DNA of 64,000 nucleotides from Nageia nagi (GCA_050084985.1 JBITNC010000001.1:93124001-93188000), one strand, 5' to 3'. Counted from the stretch's first letter, positions 11,592 to 22,259 are shown. Made by a program: numbers and translations. The notes: generated by a model not told the origin, from the letters alone.

Positions 11592-11900
11592 AGCCCTACA
11601 AACATGAAATTCAAAGCAATATTATCCTGGATATAACATTGATCAAGCACCTATGATGTACCTATGATACTTGGATGAGCTGATTAACTAGAAAAAGGAA
11701 CATGGGTGGTTCTTTTGGTAGATTTAGAATGCAATTGGTCTTCAACTAAGACCATGGGTACCCCTTTTCTTGAGGATTTATCAAAACTGAAGATCAGCTA
11801 TGGTGAATCACCCCTGGATTCTAGATTGATACCTAGTTACCTTCACATGCACATTGAATGCCCAAATCAAAACTATCTTGAAGTGTGTGCCCTAATATTT

Positions 11901-11910
11901 CTATAAAAGG
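11901..11910 (+). promoter_or_regulatory. TATA box of the antisense PMD gene
   Basis: CTATAAAAGG lies about 150 bp upstream of the first ATG of the antisense gene (12053), on the strand opposite to element transcription. A start site about 30 bp downstream would fall near 11930-11945. This is sequence-level inference. Confidence 0.5.
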
Positions 11911-12052
11911 GACCCCACCCTTCCTCATTTGGTCACACTATTATTTTTAGAGTTGAGAATATCTTAGAGCTTGGGAGACTGAGTTGGAGAGTTCTAGTTG
12001 GTGATTTTATCACTGTCACTAGGTGATATTTCTTTGTGCTGTACTACACACT

Positions 12053-14300
12053 ATGGCCTTGCCAATCACACACCAGATGGATATAGAGCTACCTTGGTGG
12101 CTAATTCTCCTATCGATCATCAGGTATATTACATTTCTTATCTTTTTCTTGCTATGTTTTTGCTTGCCTTTAGATTTTAGCTACCCTGCATATTGATTTT
12201 CCAAGTTGCCCCTAGGGTTTACCTATTGAATACCTAGCCATCATTTTTACTTTTTTATTTCATTTTTCAAAATTTGGTCTTATGGCTATGCCACACTTGT
12301 CCGTACGAACCTGTACTTCAAATTTTGTTGACCCCATGTACGGAAATAGGACCGCTGGTGGTCCTTTCTACCCTGGTTTAGACCATGGGTGGTCTTCTTT
12401 ACCTTACCATTTTGCTATTTTTACTTCATATCTAATACTGACTTCTCTCTATCACTCTTTTCTTACAAAATCATTCATATCTTATGTGACCATCCGATAA
12501 GAGTGCCACTTTTACCACTGCCCAAAGTGGCCACAAACTGATGAGGCCTGGAGTATCCTGGAGGACATTTCTTTTAATTACCTAGCATTTTCTAATTACA
12601 TGTTTCATGATCATGATATGCTAACAGCCTTGATGGAAAGGTGGGATCCAAACTCCAACACCTTTCACCTTCCAATTGGTGAGATCATGGTGATGCTAGA
12701 GAACATCTACAGGATCACCAGACTTCCTATCAGGGGGAGGCTAGTGAACATGGTTCCTGTTCCCAGTCTAGAATAGGAGAGGTATGGGCTACATGGCTGA
12801 TAGGGTCAGATGAGGTAAATTATAGGAAGAGGGGTGTGTCCCTAATGATACATGTTCCAGAGGATCCTCCAGCATGGGGTGACCTATGGATGAGGCTCCT
12901 CATTTCCTACCTTCTGGATGCCATCATCTACCTGGATAAGAGTAGTGAGACCTTCCCTATGGGCATGGTTCCTATCATACAGGACATGGTGACACATATA
13001 CAATAGTATGTGTGGTGCCCCATGATACTGGCACAACTCTATCATAACCTCCATAGCTTTGTAGAGGTGGAGAGAGGGGGAGACAGGTAGCACACTCTAT
13101 GATACTGTAGGTGTGGGCATACAACCACATTATCATTTCTAGATCAATGACATTGCCCCTAGACCACCAGATGATGTACCCACCTAGAAATGATGGGCGA
13201 TGATAGAGGGACCAAGCTTCCCTAACATGGACCTAAAGGGATGGTGGGTGTAATTTGACCTACTAGAGGAGGCATAGATATACTAGCATCCCTATTGGGG
13301 GGTAACAGAGTGGGAGGAGGACATACAGGAGATGGCATGGGTGAGACACCCTACATACATACAGGCATGTAGGGCACTGGTGGAGCTATATAGGCCAAAG
13401 TGAGTACTCCATCAGTTCAGCCTCCGTAGGGTATACCAGATGACTGTAGGATAGTGGTGCACTACTATCGTAGTAGGCACCTCCCAGAGGACTACGAGCC
13501 TAGTACCTGATTGGGACTTAGATTGGAGTCCCCTAGTGAGGACTCTGACTATGGGGCTAATGATGACATGGATGGACCTAACCATATGAAGGGCTACCTA
13601 GCTTGGTGGAGGGAACGTCATCCTCACCACATAGGTATTCATGCTACCGACTCAGGTGATGATGGAGAGAGGATGAGGACACAGGGGATATACAAACTGG
13701 ATGGGATGCTCCCTACACGGTAGTAGGGAAGGGAGGAGAGAGTAGCCTACATATGCCCATGATGCATCTCAAGATGCAGGTCATGATGATAATGAGAAGA
13801 CAGATCCAGACCAGGATGAGTATGAACCTGAGGATGAGGTAGATACAGATGCAGAGGAGGAAGATGATGATGATGGTAGCTTATTTTCTCTTTTGCTTTC
13901 TTTTGATTTTTTACTTTCATGATATGCAAAAGACTAACATGATATGTCTATGCTATGTCACAGATGACTCGTACCCTGAGGTTGAGATGGCTAGGCTACA
14001 CGATCAAATCAATCAGAAGGATGTGGAGATCAGAGAGCTACAGGTCATCTATAGTTTGGAGGAGGGGACTATACTAACATCTATCAGGACCTATAGATAG
14101 CCAACAAAGAGATCAAAGCCCTCTATGAGTAGCTTTGCTAGGCTGAGAGATAGATCGATGAGGAGAAGGCACATGTAGAGAAGTACAAGGCATGGTGCGG
14201 GGGTGGCTCATCTAGCAGGGCTACTAGCTCTAGTGTAGGGGGAGGGGGCTCTATAGGAGATTCTAGGTCATTCTATGTGATCTCATCCAGTTGTATTAAG
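12053..14300 (+). pseudogene. Plant mobile domain (PMD)-like gene, antisense within the LTR element
   Basis: The PMD core is visible in two blocks. At about 12528-12770 it reads WPQTDEAWSILEDISFNYLA, then LMERWDPNSNTFHLPIGEIM, then the LPIRGR motif. At about 12820-13090 it reads PPAWGDLWMRLLISYLLDAI and MILAQLYHNLHSFVEVE. The ERW-x-FHLP-x-GE and L-x-LPI-x-G pattern is what I know of the PMD family shared by plant MULE/Gypsy elements and some host genes (MAIN-like). An N-terminal exon may run 12053-12123 (start MALPITHQMDIELPWW, donor CAG/GTATAT). The C-terminal part has an acidic stretch (about 13800-13870), a possible intron (13874-13964) and a coiled-coil-like piece (MARLHDQINQKDVEIRELQ, about 13987-14043). 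Several CAG-to-TAG stops and frameshifts make it a pseudogene. Its GC content is clearly above the surroundings. The biochemical function of PMD is not settled. Confidence 0.7.
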
Positions 14301-14712
14301 ACTTCTTATAAATAGAAATATTTTGATTTTTCATGATATATATATAAAATACAACTTTTGTTACCTAATTGCTCTTGTATGTGTGCTTGTGATGGATGAA
14401 ACTGATGTTCCATGATTCCTGACAATGAACACCAATGACACAACCTGCAATTCTGACTTCTCACACTGCAGGGGGAATTGGAACCTTTGACTTTCTCCTA
14501 TTTTCCACTGAAAGAGGACCACTAGTGGTCCTATTATCATGAAATATAATGCCAGTGCTCCTATTATGATGTCATGAAGCCCCCCAATCTCTTCACCATG
14601 ACATCCATTAGTGACCTGGATTGACTATTAGTCTCCTTTTTTTTTTAGTTTAGTCATATCAATCTACCAAATGATACCCCTGGAGAGCCTAGAGCTCCCA
14701 CTGGTGCTAGCC
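14301..14712. other. Spacer between the convergent PMD gene and gag
   Basis: This holds the 3' ends of both the antisense gene (from the left) and gag (from the right). A GGACCACTAGTGGTCC palindrome lies near 14516-14531. No protease or RT motif is present, although pol should begin here in an autonomous element. Confidence 0.5.
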
Positions 14713-15553
14713 TCATTCTATCATCCCTTTGATTATCTTTTTGAGATCTTGATTCCCTTTATCTGTGTCCCTGGGCAAATAGTATTCTGGTACCATGCTA
14801 TGGCATTGGTTCTTATATATCCCTAATTTTTTATTATCTGTGTGCACTAGAGCCTTTCTTTTTTCTTCTGGTTTGTTGAATGAGATAGCCTTCTTATCTA
14901 CTAAATCTTGAATAATATCTTTGAATTTTTGACATTCACATGTTTTATGGCCATGACCCCTGTGATATCTACAAAATCCTCCTGTAGTTCTTGTGTTTCT
15001 TTGATTCACGATGGTAATTGGGTCAAACCTCTTTGCACCAATGATTGTAACAACTCATCATGATCTTCTATAATAGTCAAAGTTGGTTTGATGAAATATG
15101 CTCTAATGATTGATGTGAGATTGTTTGTAGTTTTGAATTTCCATAGGTAGTGGAAAGAGTATGCTGTGCTAGTGTCTATAGCAAACTTGTGGAACATCCC
15201 AAAATATTTCAGAAACTATTGCACTAACCTAAGTTTTTCTTTGGTAAGGTTCTAGTTGAATCTGTTGGGTCAGTACATAGTTATTGAAAAATCTTTTTCA
15301 AACATTTGGTGATATTTTCTAGGGTTTCACCATTGGAACTATCATTGTATTCGAAATCACCATGATAGGATTCCTCATCCGGAAGTTTATCTTTGATAAT
15401 CCAAGGAGCACTCTCTTTGTTTAGTCTAGCACTTTTCCTAGTTGGCACTATTCCTTTCCATGTTTTTCTTTTCCTCATAGGTGATGATTGAACTAATAAA
15501 GAATAATCTAAAAATTCATCTATATCTTTATCCATTTTTGAATTAGCAAGCAT
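14713..15553 (-). pseudogene. Tat-like Gypsy gag remnant
   Basis: Three minus-strand frames follow the primer-binding region: 15281-15553 (90 residues, a basic-rich segment RKSARLN), 15006-15197, and 14713-15009. The last carries CRYHRGHGHKTCEC followed by KFKDIIQDLVDKK, a C-x2-H-x4-H-x4-C knuckle (plus coordinates about 14932-14973) with a basic helix. That arrangement resembles the knuckle of Tat/Ogre-type Gypsy gags and is close to the one in the Gypsy at 39634-39680. At about 840 bp the gag is short for that lineage, so it is probably internally deleted as well as frameshifted. Gag would coat element RNA in virus-like particles. Confidence 0.65.
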
Positions 15554-15558
15554 GTTTC

Positions 15559-15575
15559 ATGTCAGGTTCACCAGA
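15559..15575 (-). other. Candidate primer-binding site
   Basis: Minus strand just inside the 5' LTR: TGGTGAACCTGACATG. It begins with the TGG complementary to a tRNA CCA end and sits at the correct position. I could not match it with confidence to a particular tRNA. Confidence 0.45.
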
Positions 15576-16487
15576 TGTTTACAAGTAAAAATTTGAGCAT
15601 GCAAATAAATGAGCAATAAAGGAAAACATTCACACACTCGAATGCACTTGTAACTCAAGCTACGGATAGCAATTTATACATAGAATAATGAAAGATAACA
15701 ACAAGTATTTTAACAAATTGATAAAACTCAAAATTTGCTTGATAAATTTAGGTTCACTGATAAGTATGTAACAAGTAAATGCGAAATATATGTATGATAA
15801 AATAGGCGTAAGATGACACCACCTATCAAGATAGAAGTTATATACCCACTTCACGAAGCATGCTCGAAACGAATCTATTGATGAAGTCCTAGGATTCGAT
15901 GTTGTCCACACCCAAAATCATAAAGCTAAAAAGTCACTGAAGAAGGCCGCGGGTGATGTTCATTGCACTAGATAGGAATGTCGATGGTCTATATTCATCC
16001 ATGGAGGAGTGTTGGTGGCCTTTGATAGGCTATAATCTATCTCTAGTGAGTCTACACCTCCACTCAAATCTTGAGATAATTATAGTATGACACTCAGATA
16101 AGTCTCTCAGTTCTTCAGAATGCTCGTAAGAAGGGGATACACAAAATCCAGCTTGATAGGTGATGTCAAGAGATACCTTACAATATGATTGCCATTATTA
16201 AGACCGTACGTGGGATCATGTGTATCCTTGATGATGGAATTACTATTAGATCCCTTATTTATATAGATAATAGATAATACAACCCATGGGTTGACATGCA
16301 TCTACATAAACAAGGCTAATTCACAACATTCAAGATAACCACACCAATAAACAAGATAATTCATGCAATATTCAATATAATCATTATAAAACTCACATTC
16401 AAGATAAACATTAATATTAGCACATTAATACATTCAAGACATATATTTATACCAAGCATGTTTTCATTAATTTTATTGATTTAAAAA
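15576..16487 (-). repeat. 5' LTR of the antisense-PMD element, main part
   Basis: 912 of about 938 bp; the remaining 26 bp are at 21688-21713, displaced by the Copia insertion. The junction GATTT-AAAAA then TGTTGG at 16488 can be read directly against the intact copy at 10610-10640. Confidence 0.88.
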
Positions 16488-17062
16488 TGTTGGAAAATTA
16501 TATATTCTGGAGCAATGGAATGCATAAAATATTGTAGAAAATATAGACACAAAAAATGCATAAACAAGAGAGACAAATATATGTGGTTCACCCAATTTGG
16601 GCTAAGTCCACACTAAACAGCCAATCCTTCCTTTCTATTATCCAACAAAGTGAAGAGATACAACCTACAGTAGATCTACTGTAATATCCTCTATTTTCTC
16701 TCACGTCTCATGTCTCTATTTCTCACTCACCAATCACGTCTATTACAATGCCCTTATACAAAGAGAGGGGTTACCATTTAGGGTAAAAAGAAACCCTAAA
16801 CATAAGTTCTACTATCAGATCATTCACCTAATGAATGACCCAGATTAACATCTATTTTTAGCTTCGGGGGTGCTACCCCCGAACCCCCACCAGGGGACCA
16901 CTGGCCCCCGAACCCCCCAACCGGGGGGACATTCCCCCTCGAACCCCCGTAGGGGGGACAAGTCCCCCTGTAACCCCCCTGCATGGAGGGGTGTACAAAC
17001 TTCCTAGGATATACATCCGACTGAAATAAAGAACTCTAAATAATCATGCTCCACACACAATA
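16488..17062 (-). repeat. 3' LTR of nested Copia
   Basis: 575 bp. Its right end reads CACACAATA against CACACAACA in the partner, a C-to-T change at the terminal dinucleotide. It includes a GC-rich hairpin array at 16858-16995. Confidence 0.88.
16858..16995 (-). repeat. GC-rich tandem hairpins in the Copia LTR; partner at 21485-21615
   Basis: In an otherwise AT-rich region, four or so consecutive units have the form GGGGGTTCGGGGG, a 4-7 base loop, then CCCCC. The clearest is CGGGGGTGCTACCCCCG at 16865-16881. Each unit can fold into a short stem. The array is kept in both LTRs with many C/T and G/A differences. It would lie in LTR RNA and could affect folding, packaging or methylation; that is inference. 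Confidence 0.75.
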
Positions 17063-17099
17063 ATCTCCCACTTGGAGAATGATTGTAGCAACTCCATCG

Positions 17100-18600
17100 C
17101 TGCTTCATTTGCTGGACAATGACTCCTCTTTGGACTTAGCTATTTCTCATCTTCATCATCATCCTTGAAGACCAATTGAAACTGAGCATTTTCTTAGTTT
17201 CTCCCTGGTTATAACTTTTGTTAGCATATCTGCAGGATTCTGGCTAGTATGTATCTTTTCTAGCTTTAACTCTCCATCTTCCAACACTGATCGTATGAAA
17301 TGGTACTTGAGCTATATGTGTTTAGTCCTAGAGTGAAATGCTAAGTTCTTTGCAAGATGAATGGCACTTTAGCTATCACTATATAGCATCCCCATATCAT
17401 GCTCCTTACCCAATTCACCCATGAACCTTTGTAACCAAATCATTTCTTTACTAGCCTCTGTAGCAGTAACATACTCTGCTTCTATTGTTGAAAGTGCAAC
17501 AACACTTTAGATTTTTGAAACCTAACTGATAGCTATTCCACCAATAGTAAATACATATCCTATAGTGATCCTCTTGTTATCTTTGTCACCTTCCATATCT
17601 GCATCAACATATCCCTGTAGGGAAATGTTTGAACCACCAAAGCATAATGCTTGATTTGTGGTACCTTTCGAATATCTGAGAATCCATTTCACTACCATCC
17701 AATGTTCCTTTCCTAGATTATTCATGTACCTACTTACAACTCCCACTGCATGTGCACTATCAAGCCTTGTGTAGACCATTGCATACATTAAGCTTCCAAC
17801 TACTGATGCATATGGAACTTTAGACATATAATCCATGTCTTCTTGGGTCTTTGGGCACATTTCCTTACTAAGTTTGAAATGGCTAGCAAAAGGTGTACTA
17901 ACTAGTTTTGCATTGTGCATATTAAATATTTTCAACACCTTTTGTATGTACTCATTCTAAGATAATGTTAATTTGTGATTTTTCCTATCTCTAGTGATTC
18001 TCATACCAAGGATTTATTTTGCAGCTCCCAAATCCTTCATTGCAAATGAATTTGCCAATTTTCTTTTGAGCACATTTATTTCCTACATGTTAGACCCTGC
18101 AATAAGCATGTCATCTACATACAATAACAATATAATATAGCTGCCATCATTTTGCTTTTTCAAATAAACACAATGATCAGAGTGACATCTAGTGTAACCT
18201 TGTTCAGACATAAACTTGTCAAATTTTAGATACCACTGCCTTGGAGCCTGTTTCAAGCCATACAAGCTCTTCTTCAACCTGCACACTAGTTTCTCCTTCC
18301 CTTTCACCTCATATCCTTGTGGCTATTGCATATATATCTCTTCCTCCAAATCCCCATGGAGAAAGGCTATCTTTACATCTAACTACTCAAGATGCAAATC
18401 TTCAACTGCTACAAGACTAAAAATAGTTTTGATTGAAGTCATTTTAATAATAGGAGAAAATATTTCATCAAAATCAATACCTTTCTTCTGTGCAAACCCC
18501 TTCACCACAAGTCTAGCTTTGTACCTTTATTTTCCTCCATCTTCTTCCTTCAGCCTGTAAACCCATTTATTCTTTCAGTGTAGTTTTTCCTGCAGGCAAC
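17100..18600 (-). pseudogene. Copia reverse transcriptase and RNase H
   Basis: The minus-strand frame has the Copia RT motif SLYGLKQAPRQWYLKFDKF at about 18220-18275 and an intact catalytic LLLYVDDMLIAG (YVDD at plus 18110-18121). The RNase H part follows: YASVVGSLMYAMVYTRLD and GYVDADMEGDKDNKR, with an open frame at 17522-17938. A stop just below 17522 interrupts the segment before the STIEAEY-like motif. The N-terminal RT part (18300-18600) is frameshifted. In a live element this protein copies the RNA genome and degrades the RNA strand. Confidence 0.87.
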
Positions 18601-19022
18601 CTGACTAAGTCCCAAGTCTGGTTATGCATTAAGGAGTCCATCTATTCTTCCATGGCTACCTCCCACTTCTTCCTCTTTCAACCTACATTACTTCTTCATA
18701 ACATTTAGGTTCACCAGAATCAGTCAACAATAAATAATATAATGAAGGAGAGTATCGTTCAGGGGTCTACTTATCCTAGTAGATCTTCTAACACCACTTT
18801 CAGGTGTTTGGGGTTCCTATTGCTGTTGTGGTTGTTGGTTATTATTATTTTTAGGCACCTTTACTTTTTCAATGATTTCATCAAGAACTGCGTATTCCTT
18901 GTTTTCTTTTTCTTTTTCTTTTCCTGCAACTGATTCTTATAGAAGACCTTTTCATTGAATATTACATCTTACTCCTAATGATTTTATGATTTTCGTAATC
19001 ATATAAGTGATAACCAAAATCA

Positions 19023-19620
19023 TTAACACCATATCCAAGTAAAAGTACATTTCTTTGACTTTATCTCAAGCTTTGTTCTATTTTCTTTATCAATATGGAC
19101 AAAGGCCTCACAACCAAAAGGCTTTAAAAAGGAGTAGTTTACCTTTTTACCTGTCCATGCTTCCTCTGGAACACCACCATCCAAGGAACTTAAAGGCCCT
19201 CTATTTATTAGATAAATAGTAGTATGTATAGCATCTGCCCAAAATTGTAAAGGCAATCCTACATGCAATCTCATGCACCTTGCATGCTCCATGATTGTCC
19301 TGTTCATCCTTTCTGACACACCATTTTCTTGTGGTGTTCTTGGAACTGTCTTCTCTCTACGAATTCCATGTTCTGAATAGTACCTATAAACTCTTTGTTG
19401 CAATATTCACCTCCATTTTCTGACCTAAGACACTTCAATTTCTTTCCTTTCTCAATCTCAACCAAAGCTTTCCATTTCTTGAAAGTATCAAATACATCAG
19501 ATTTATTCTTAATACAATAAATCCAAGTTTTTCTAGTTGCATCATCAATAAAGGTAACATAATAATGAGAGCCACCAAGAGATGATACATGAGTAGGTCC
19601 CCATACATCTGTATGCACAA
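19023..19620 (-). pseudogene. Copia integrase core
   Basis: Two overlapping frames, 19304-19618 and 19023-19403, show HTDVWGP (first catalytic Asp), FIDDATRKTWIY, then LRSENGGEY where the second catalytic Asp is Glu, and PRTPQENGVSERMNRTI (catalytic Glu). These are followed by FWADAIHTTIYLINRGP and KKVNYSFLKPFGCEAFVH. One frameshift near 19390 separates the frames. The Asp-to-Glu change would probably impair strand transfer. Confidence 0.87.
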
Positions 19621-19675
19621 GCTCTAATTTTTGGCTCTTCTTTTCTTTCCCAACTCTGAGAAATCTGACTCTCTT

Positions 19676-20200
19676 CTATTTTCCATAAATGCAATTCTCA
19701 CAGAAATCCAAATCAACATTCTTCAAACCTGGCAACAAATTTCTTAAGTGAAGAATCTTTATCCCCTTTTCACTCATGTTTCTAAGCCTATGATGCCATA
19801 ATGCTGCATCTACTCCTTTGGAAGTTAAAGCATTAACAGAGTTAGAAATACCATTGCATAAATACAATGTACCAACCTTTTCACCTCTTGCTATTACCAG
19901 GGCTCCTTTGGTGACCTTCCAAGCTTTATCTGTGAATGTTGTCACACAACCTTCACTACCTAATTGCCCTATTGAAATATGATTTTTCTTTAGATCTGAA
20001 CATGCCTTACTCCTTTAGTATCCATTGGTTTCCATTCTGCTATTTTACAAGAACCTTACCCATTCCAACAATTTTACAAGGTTTATCATCACCCAAATGA
20101 ACTTGTCCAAAATCTCCTTAAACATAGTCATGAAAATATTTCTTATCAGGTGTGGCATGGAATGAGGCCCCTGAATCTACCACCCAAGAATCATTAATAT
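19676..20200 (-). pseudogene. Copia protease and GAG-pre-integrase
   Basis: The protease active site is seen as DSWVVDSGASFHATPDKKYF at about 20150-20200, with DSG intact. Further on, 19676-19945 is open and reads AWKVTKGALVIARGEKVGTL, then WHHRLRNMSEKGIKIL and CENCIYGK: the His/Cys pre-integrase zinc region. Stops lie between the two parts (19950-20140). Confidence 0.82.
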
Positions 20201-20289
20201 TTTCAAAAGAAAGAATCAAAGCATCTTGTAACACCTCACCTGTCACATTTGCTTCATGATTGTTTTCTTGCTATGCATCTCCTTTTTCC

Positions 20290-21060
20290 CTTCTAAGATC
20301 TACAGTCTCTTTTTAGGTATCCTTTCTTTCTACATTTCCAGCACTCTATCCCTAATCTGGACTTGATCTACCTTTCCTTGATTTACTACGATATCCTGAG
20401 CTCTTTCCTTTTTCCATTTTTCTTCCCCTAGAATCTGCACTCAAAGCATTTCTTGATGTCTCATTGGAGCTTTTCCATCACATTTCCTGCTAAGGATAGC
20501 ATCGACAACATCATCAAACTTTAAAGTACTAGATCCAGACACAGAGTTACTAATGGCCATTACTAAACCATTCCAACTTTCTGGTAATGAGCACAAGAAT
20601 AATAGAGCTTAACTTCATCATCAAAGTTTACCTCTATATAAATTAAAGGACTTGTAACAATATTAAAGTCATTTAAATGATTCACAAAGATCCACCTTCT
20701 GACATCTTCATATTAAATAATTATTTCATAAGAAATACCTTGTTTGAGGTCGAGGGTTTTTCATATAGTTTTGACAACATCTAAAACAAACCCTCTGTCA
20801 TTGTTTCTTTGAAATGTTGAAGGTGACTGATGCAACAAGGCTTCAACTATATTACTTCGAGTGCCTTTCTATCGAGAAGGTTCTAATCTTCCTTGTCATA
20901 TCCATTAGCTTATTTGTTTTTCCACCCAATGGTAGGTACAGATCTTTCTGATATAGATAATCTTCCATCTGCATCTTCCATAGTGAGAAGTTTTAATCGT
21001 TAAATTTCTCGACCCTAAACTTACCATCTTTGCCATTGCTCCCACTCAAATGAGGAATCC
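20290..21060 (-). pseudogene. Copia gag
   Basis: The minus strand shows HLNDFNIVTSPLIYIEVNF-type gag words at about 20620-20700 and a zinc knuckle CWKCRKKGYLKRDC at plus 20302-20343, where the His of CCHC is Tyr. Frames are broken several times. Gag starts just inside the primer-binding site at 21098-21109, as in other Copia elements. Confidence 0.72.
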
Positions 21061-21097
21061 TTCTTTCCTATGAGTTTATCAGCCAAATAGACCTTCA

Positions 21098-21109
21098 GCT
21101 CTGATACCA
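21098..21109 (-). other. Primer-binding site, initiator tRNA-Met type
   Basis: Minus strand TGGTATCAGAGC directly inside the 5' LTR, the canonical plant Copia primer-binding site. Confidence 0.9.
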
Positions 21110-21111
21110 GT

Positions 21112-21682
21112 TGTTGGAAAATTATATATTTTAGAGTAATGGAATGCATAAAATATTGCAAAAAATATAGACACAAAAAATGCATAAATAAGAGAGACAC
21201 AGATATACGTGGTTCACCCATTTGGGCTACATCCACACCAAATAGCCAGTCCTTCCTTTCTATTATCCAGCAAAGTGAAGAGATACAACCTATAGCAGAT
21301 CCACTATAATATCCTCTATTTTCTCTCATGTCTCACATCTCTTTTCTCACTCACCAATCATGTCTATTACAATTCCCTTATACAAAGAGAGGGGTTACCA
21401 TTTAGCATAAAAAGAAACCCTAAACATAAGTTCTACCATCTAGATCATTCACCTAATGAATGATCCAGATTGAATCTATTTTTAGCTTCGAGGGTGCTAC
21501 CCCGAACCCCCACTAGGGGACCGCTAGCCCTCGAACCCCCCAGCTGGGGGGACGTTCCCCCTTGAACCCCTGTAGGGGGGACAAGTCCCCCCTGCAACCC
21601 CCCTCTGGAGGGGTGTACAAACTTCTGGGGTATACATCGGCTAAAATAAAGAACTCTGAATAATCATGCTCCACACACAACA
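21112..21682 (-). repeat. 5' LTR of nested Copia
   Basis: 571 bp, TGTTGG...CAACA, with the hairpin array at 21485-21615. The open frame at 21513-21698 is only a translation of the hairpins. Confidence 0.9.
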
Positions 21683-21687
21683 AAAAA

Positions 21688-21713
21688 CATAAATTCATTT
21701 TTATGTGTTAACA
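21688..21713 (-). repeat. Displaced 26-bp end of the outer 5' LTR
   Basis: Matches 10626-10651 of the intact LTR exactly, ending TGTGTTAACA, and is followed by CTTCA, the partner of CTTCT at 9711-9715. Confidence 0.88.
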
Positions 21714-21718
21714 CTTCA

Positions 21719-22259
21719 ATTATTGATCTTGTTTGATTTATTATTCTTCTAATTTTGAGTGAAGTAATTTATTAAGTTTATTTTCATATATTGAATCCTA
21801 ATGGTATTCCTAATACTTTTAGGTATGATTAATTTTACAACTACCAATGAGGATAGGTTCACCTAACAAAAGATTGTTCAAATTTGAGACATAAAATTCA
21901 AGAGTTGCATGATGAAGGTAACATCCTATAATATCATGAAGTGGTGTACAAGGATAACCAAATGCATTCTCAAAATTCGAATTTGGACATATACAAACAT
22001 CCTTTTTCATATTTCATTTAAAATAAAAAAATACGATGTGGTAGGTTTCATTCAAGGTCAAAGGTATATACATAAACCCAAATTTTCTAAGATGAGGTTA
22101 GTACCAACTTTTCACATAGATAAAAATTTTGAAACTAGAGGTGATATGGTAATAGATATAGATGGTACTTGGGCCATACCTTAGGGTAGTTTTATATTTT
22201 TCTTTTCTTATATATTTTAAAGGTTATTATTGTTGTAATTATATCTCTTCAAACTTACA
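21719..22259. other. AT-rich DNA right of the nested pair
   Basis: This probably begins with the continuation of the LTR of Copia remnant A, interrupted at 9715. The open frame 21909-22184 (+) has no recognised domain. Confidence 0.3.

Larger units (their letters stand above)
16488..21682 (-). mobile_element. Structurally complete nested Copia (Tnt1/Tork-like)
   Basis: 5195 bp, minus strand. LTRs are 16488-17062 and 21112-21682, with ends TGTTGGAAAA and CACAACA. It is flanked by a perfect 5-bp duplication AAAAA (16483-16487 and 21683-21687), confirmed by the single AAAAA in the uninterrupted LTR. A primer-binding site for initiator tRNA-Met (TGGTATCAGAGC, plus 21098-21109) follows the 5' LTR, and a polypurine tract (AAGTGGGAGA on minus, near 17065-17075) precedes the 3' LTR. 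Gag, protease, integrase, RT and RNase H follow in Copia order. It has frameshifts, TAG stops and about 10% LTR difference by hand count, so it is old and inactive despite being structurally whole. Lineage is inferred from integrase and RT wording. Confidence 0.92.
9716..21713 (-). mobile_element. Non-autonomous Tat-like LTR element carrying an antisense PMD gene
   Basis: The two LTRs are 9716-10651 and 15576-16487 plus 21688-21713, the second split by a nested Copia. Both start TGTTTACAAG and end TGTGTTAACA. Flanking 5-mers CTTCT (9711-9715) and CTTCA (21714-21718) fit a target-site duplication with one change. A polypurine tract beside the left LTR and a gag reading leftward from the right LTR show that it runs on the minus strand. 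Without the nested Copia it is about 6.8 kb. Its internal region holds a shortened gag (15553-14713), no detectable protease, RT, RNase H or integrase, an opposite-strand gene (11901-14300) and a 45-bp minisatellite. It would depend on another element's polymerase. Hand comparison gives about 8% LTR difference, so insertion is old. Confidence 0.8.

Noticed and set aside
13747-13929. His-rich minus-strand frame
   Set aside because: Shadow of the acidic segment of the PMD gene on the opposite strand.
18216-18560. 114-residue plus-strand frame
   Set aside because: Antisense shadow of the nested Copia reverse transcriptase.
21513-21698. 61-residue frame in the Copia LTR
   Set aside because: It is the GC-rich hairpin array read as protein.
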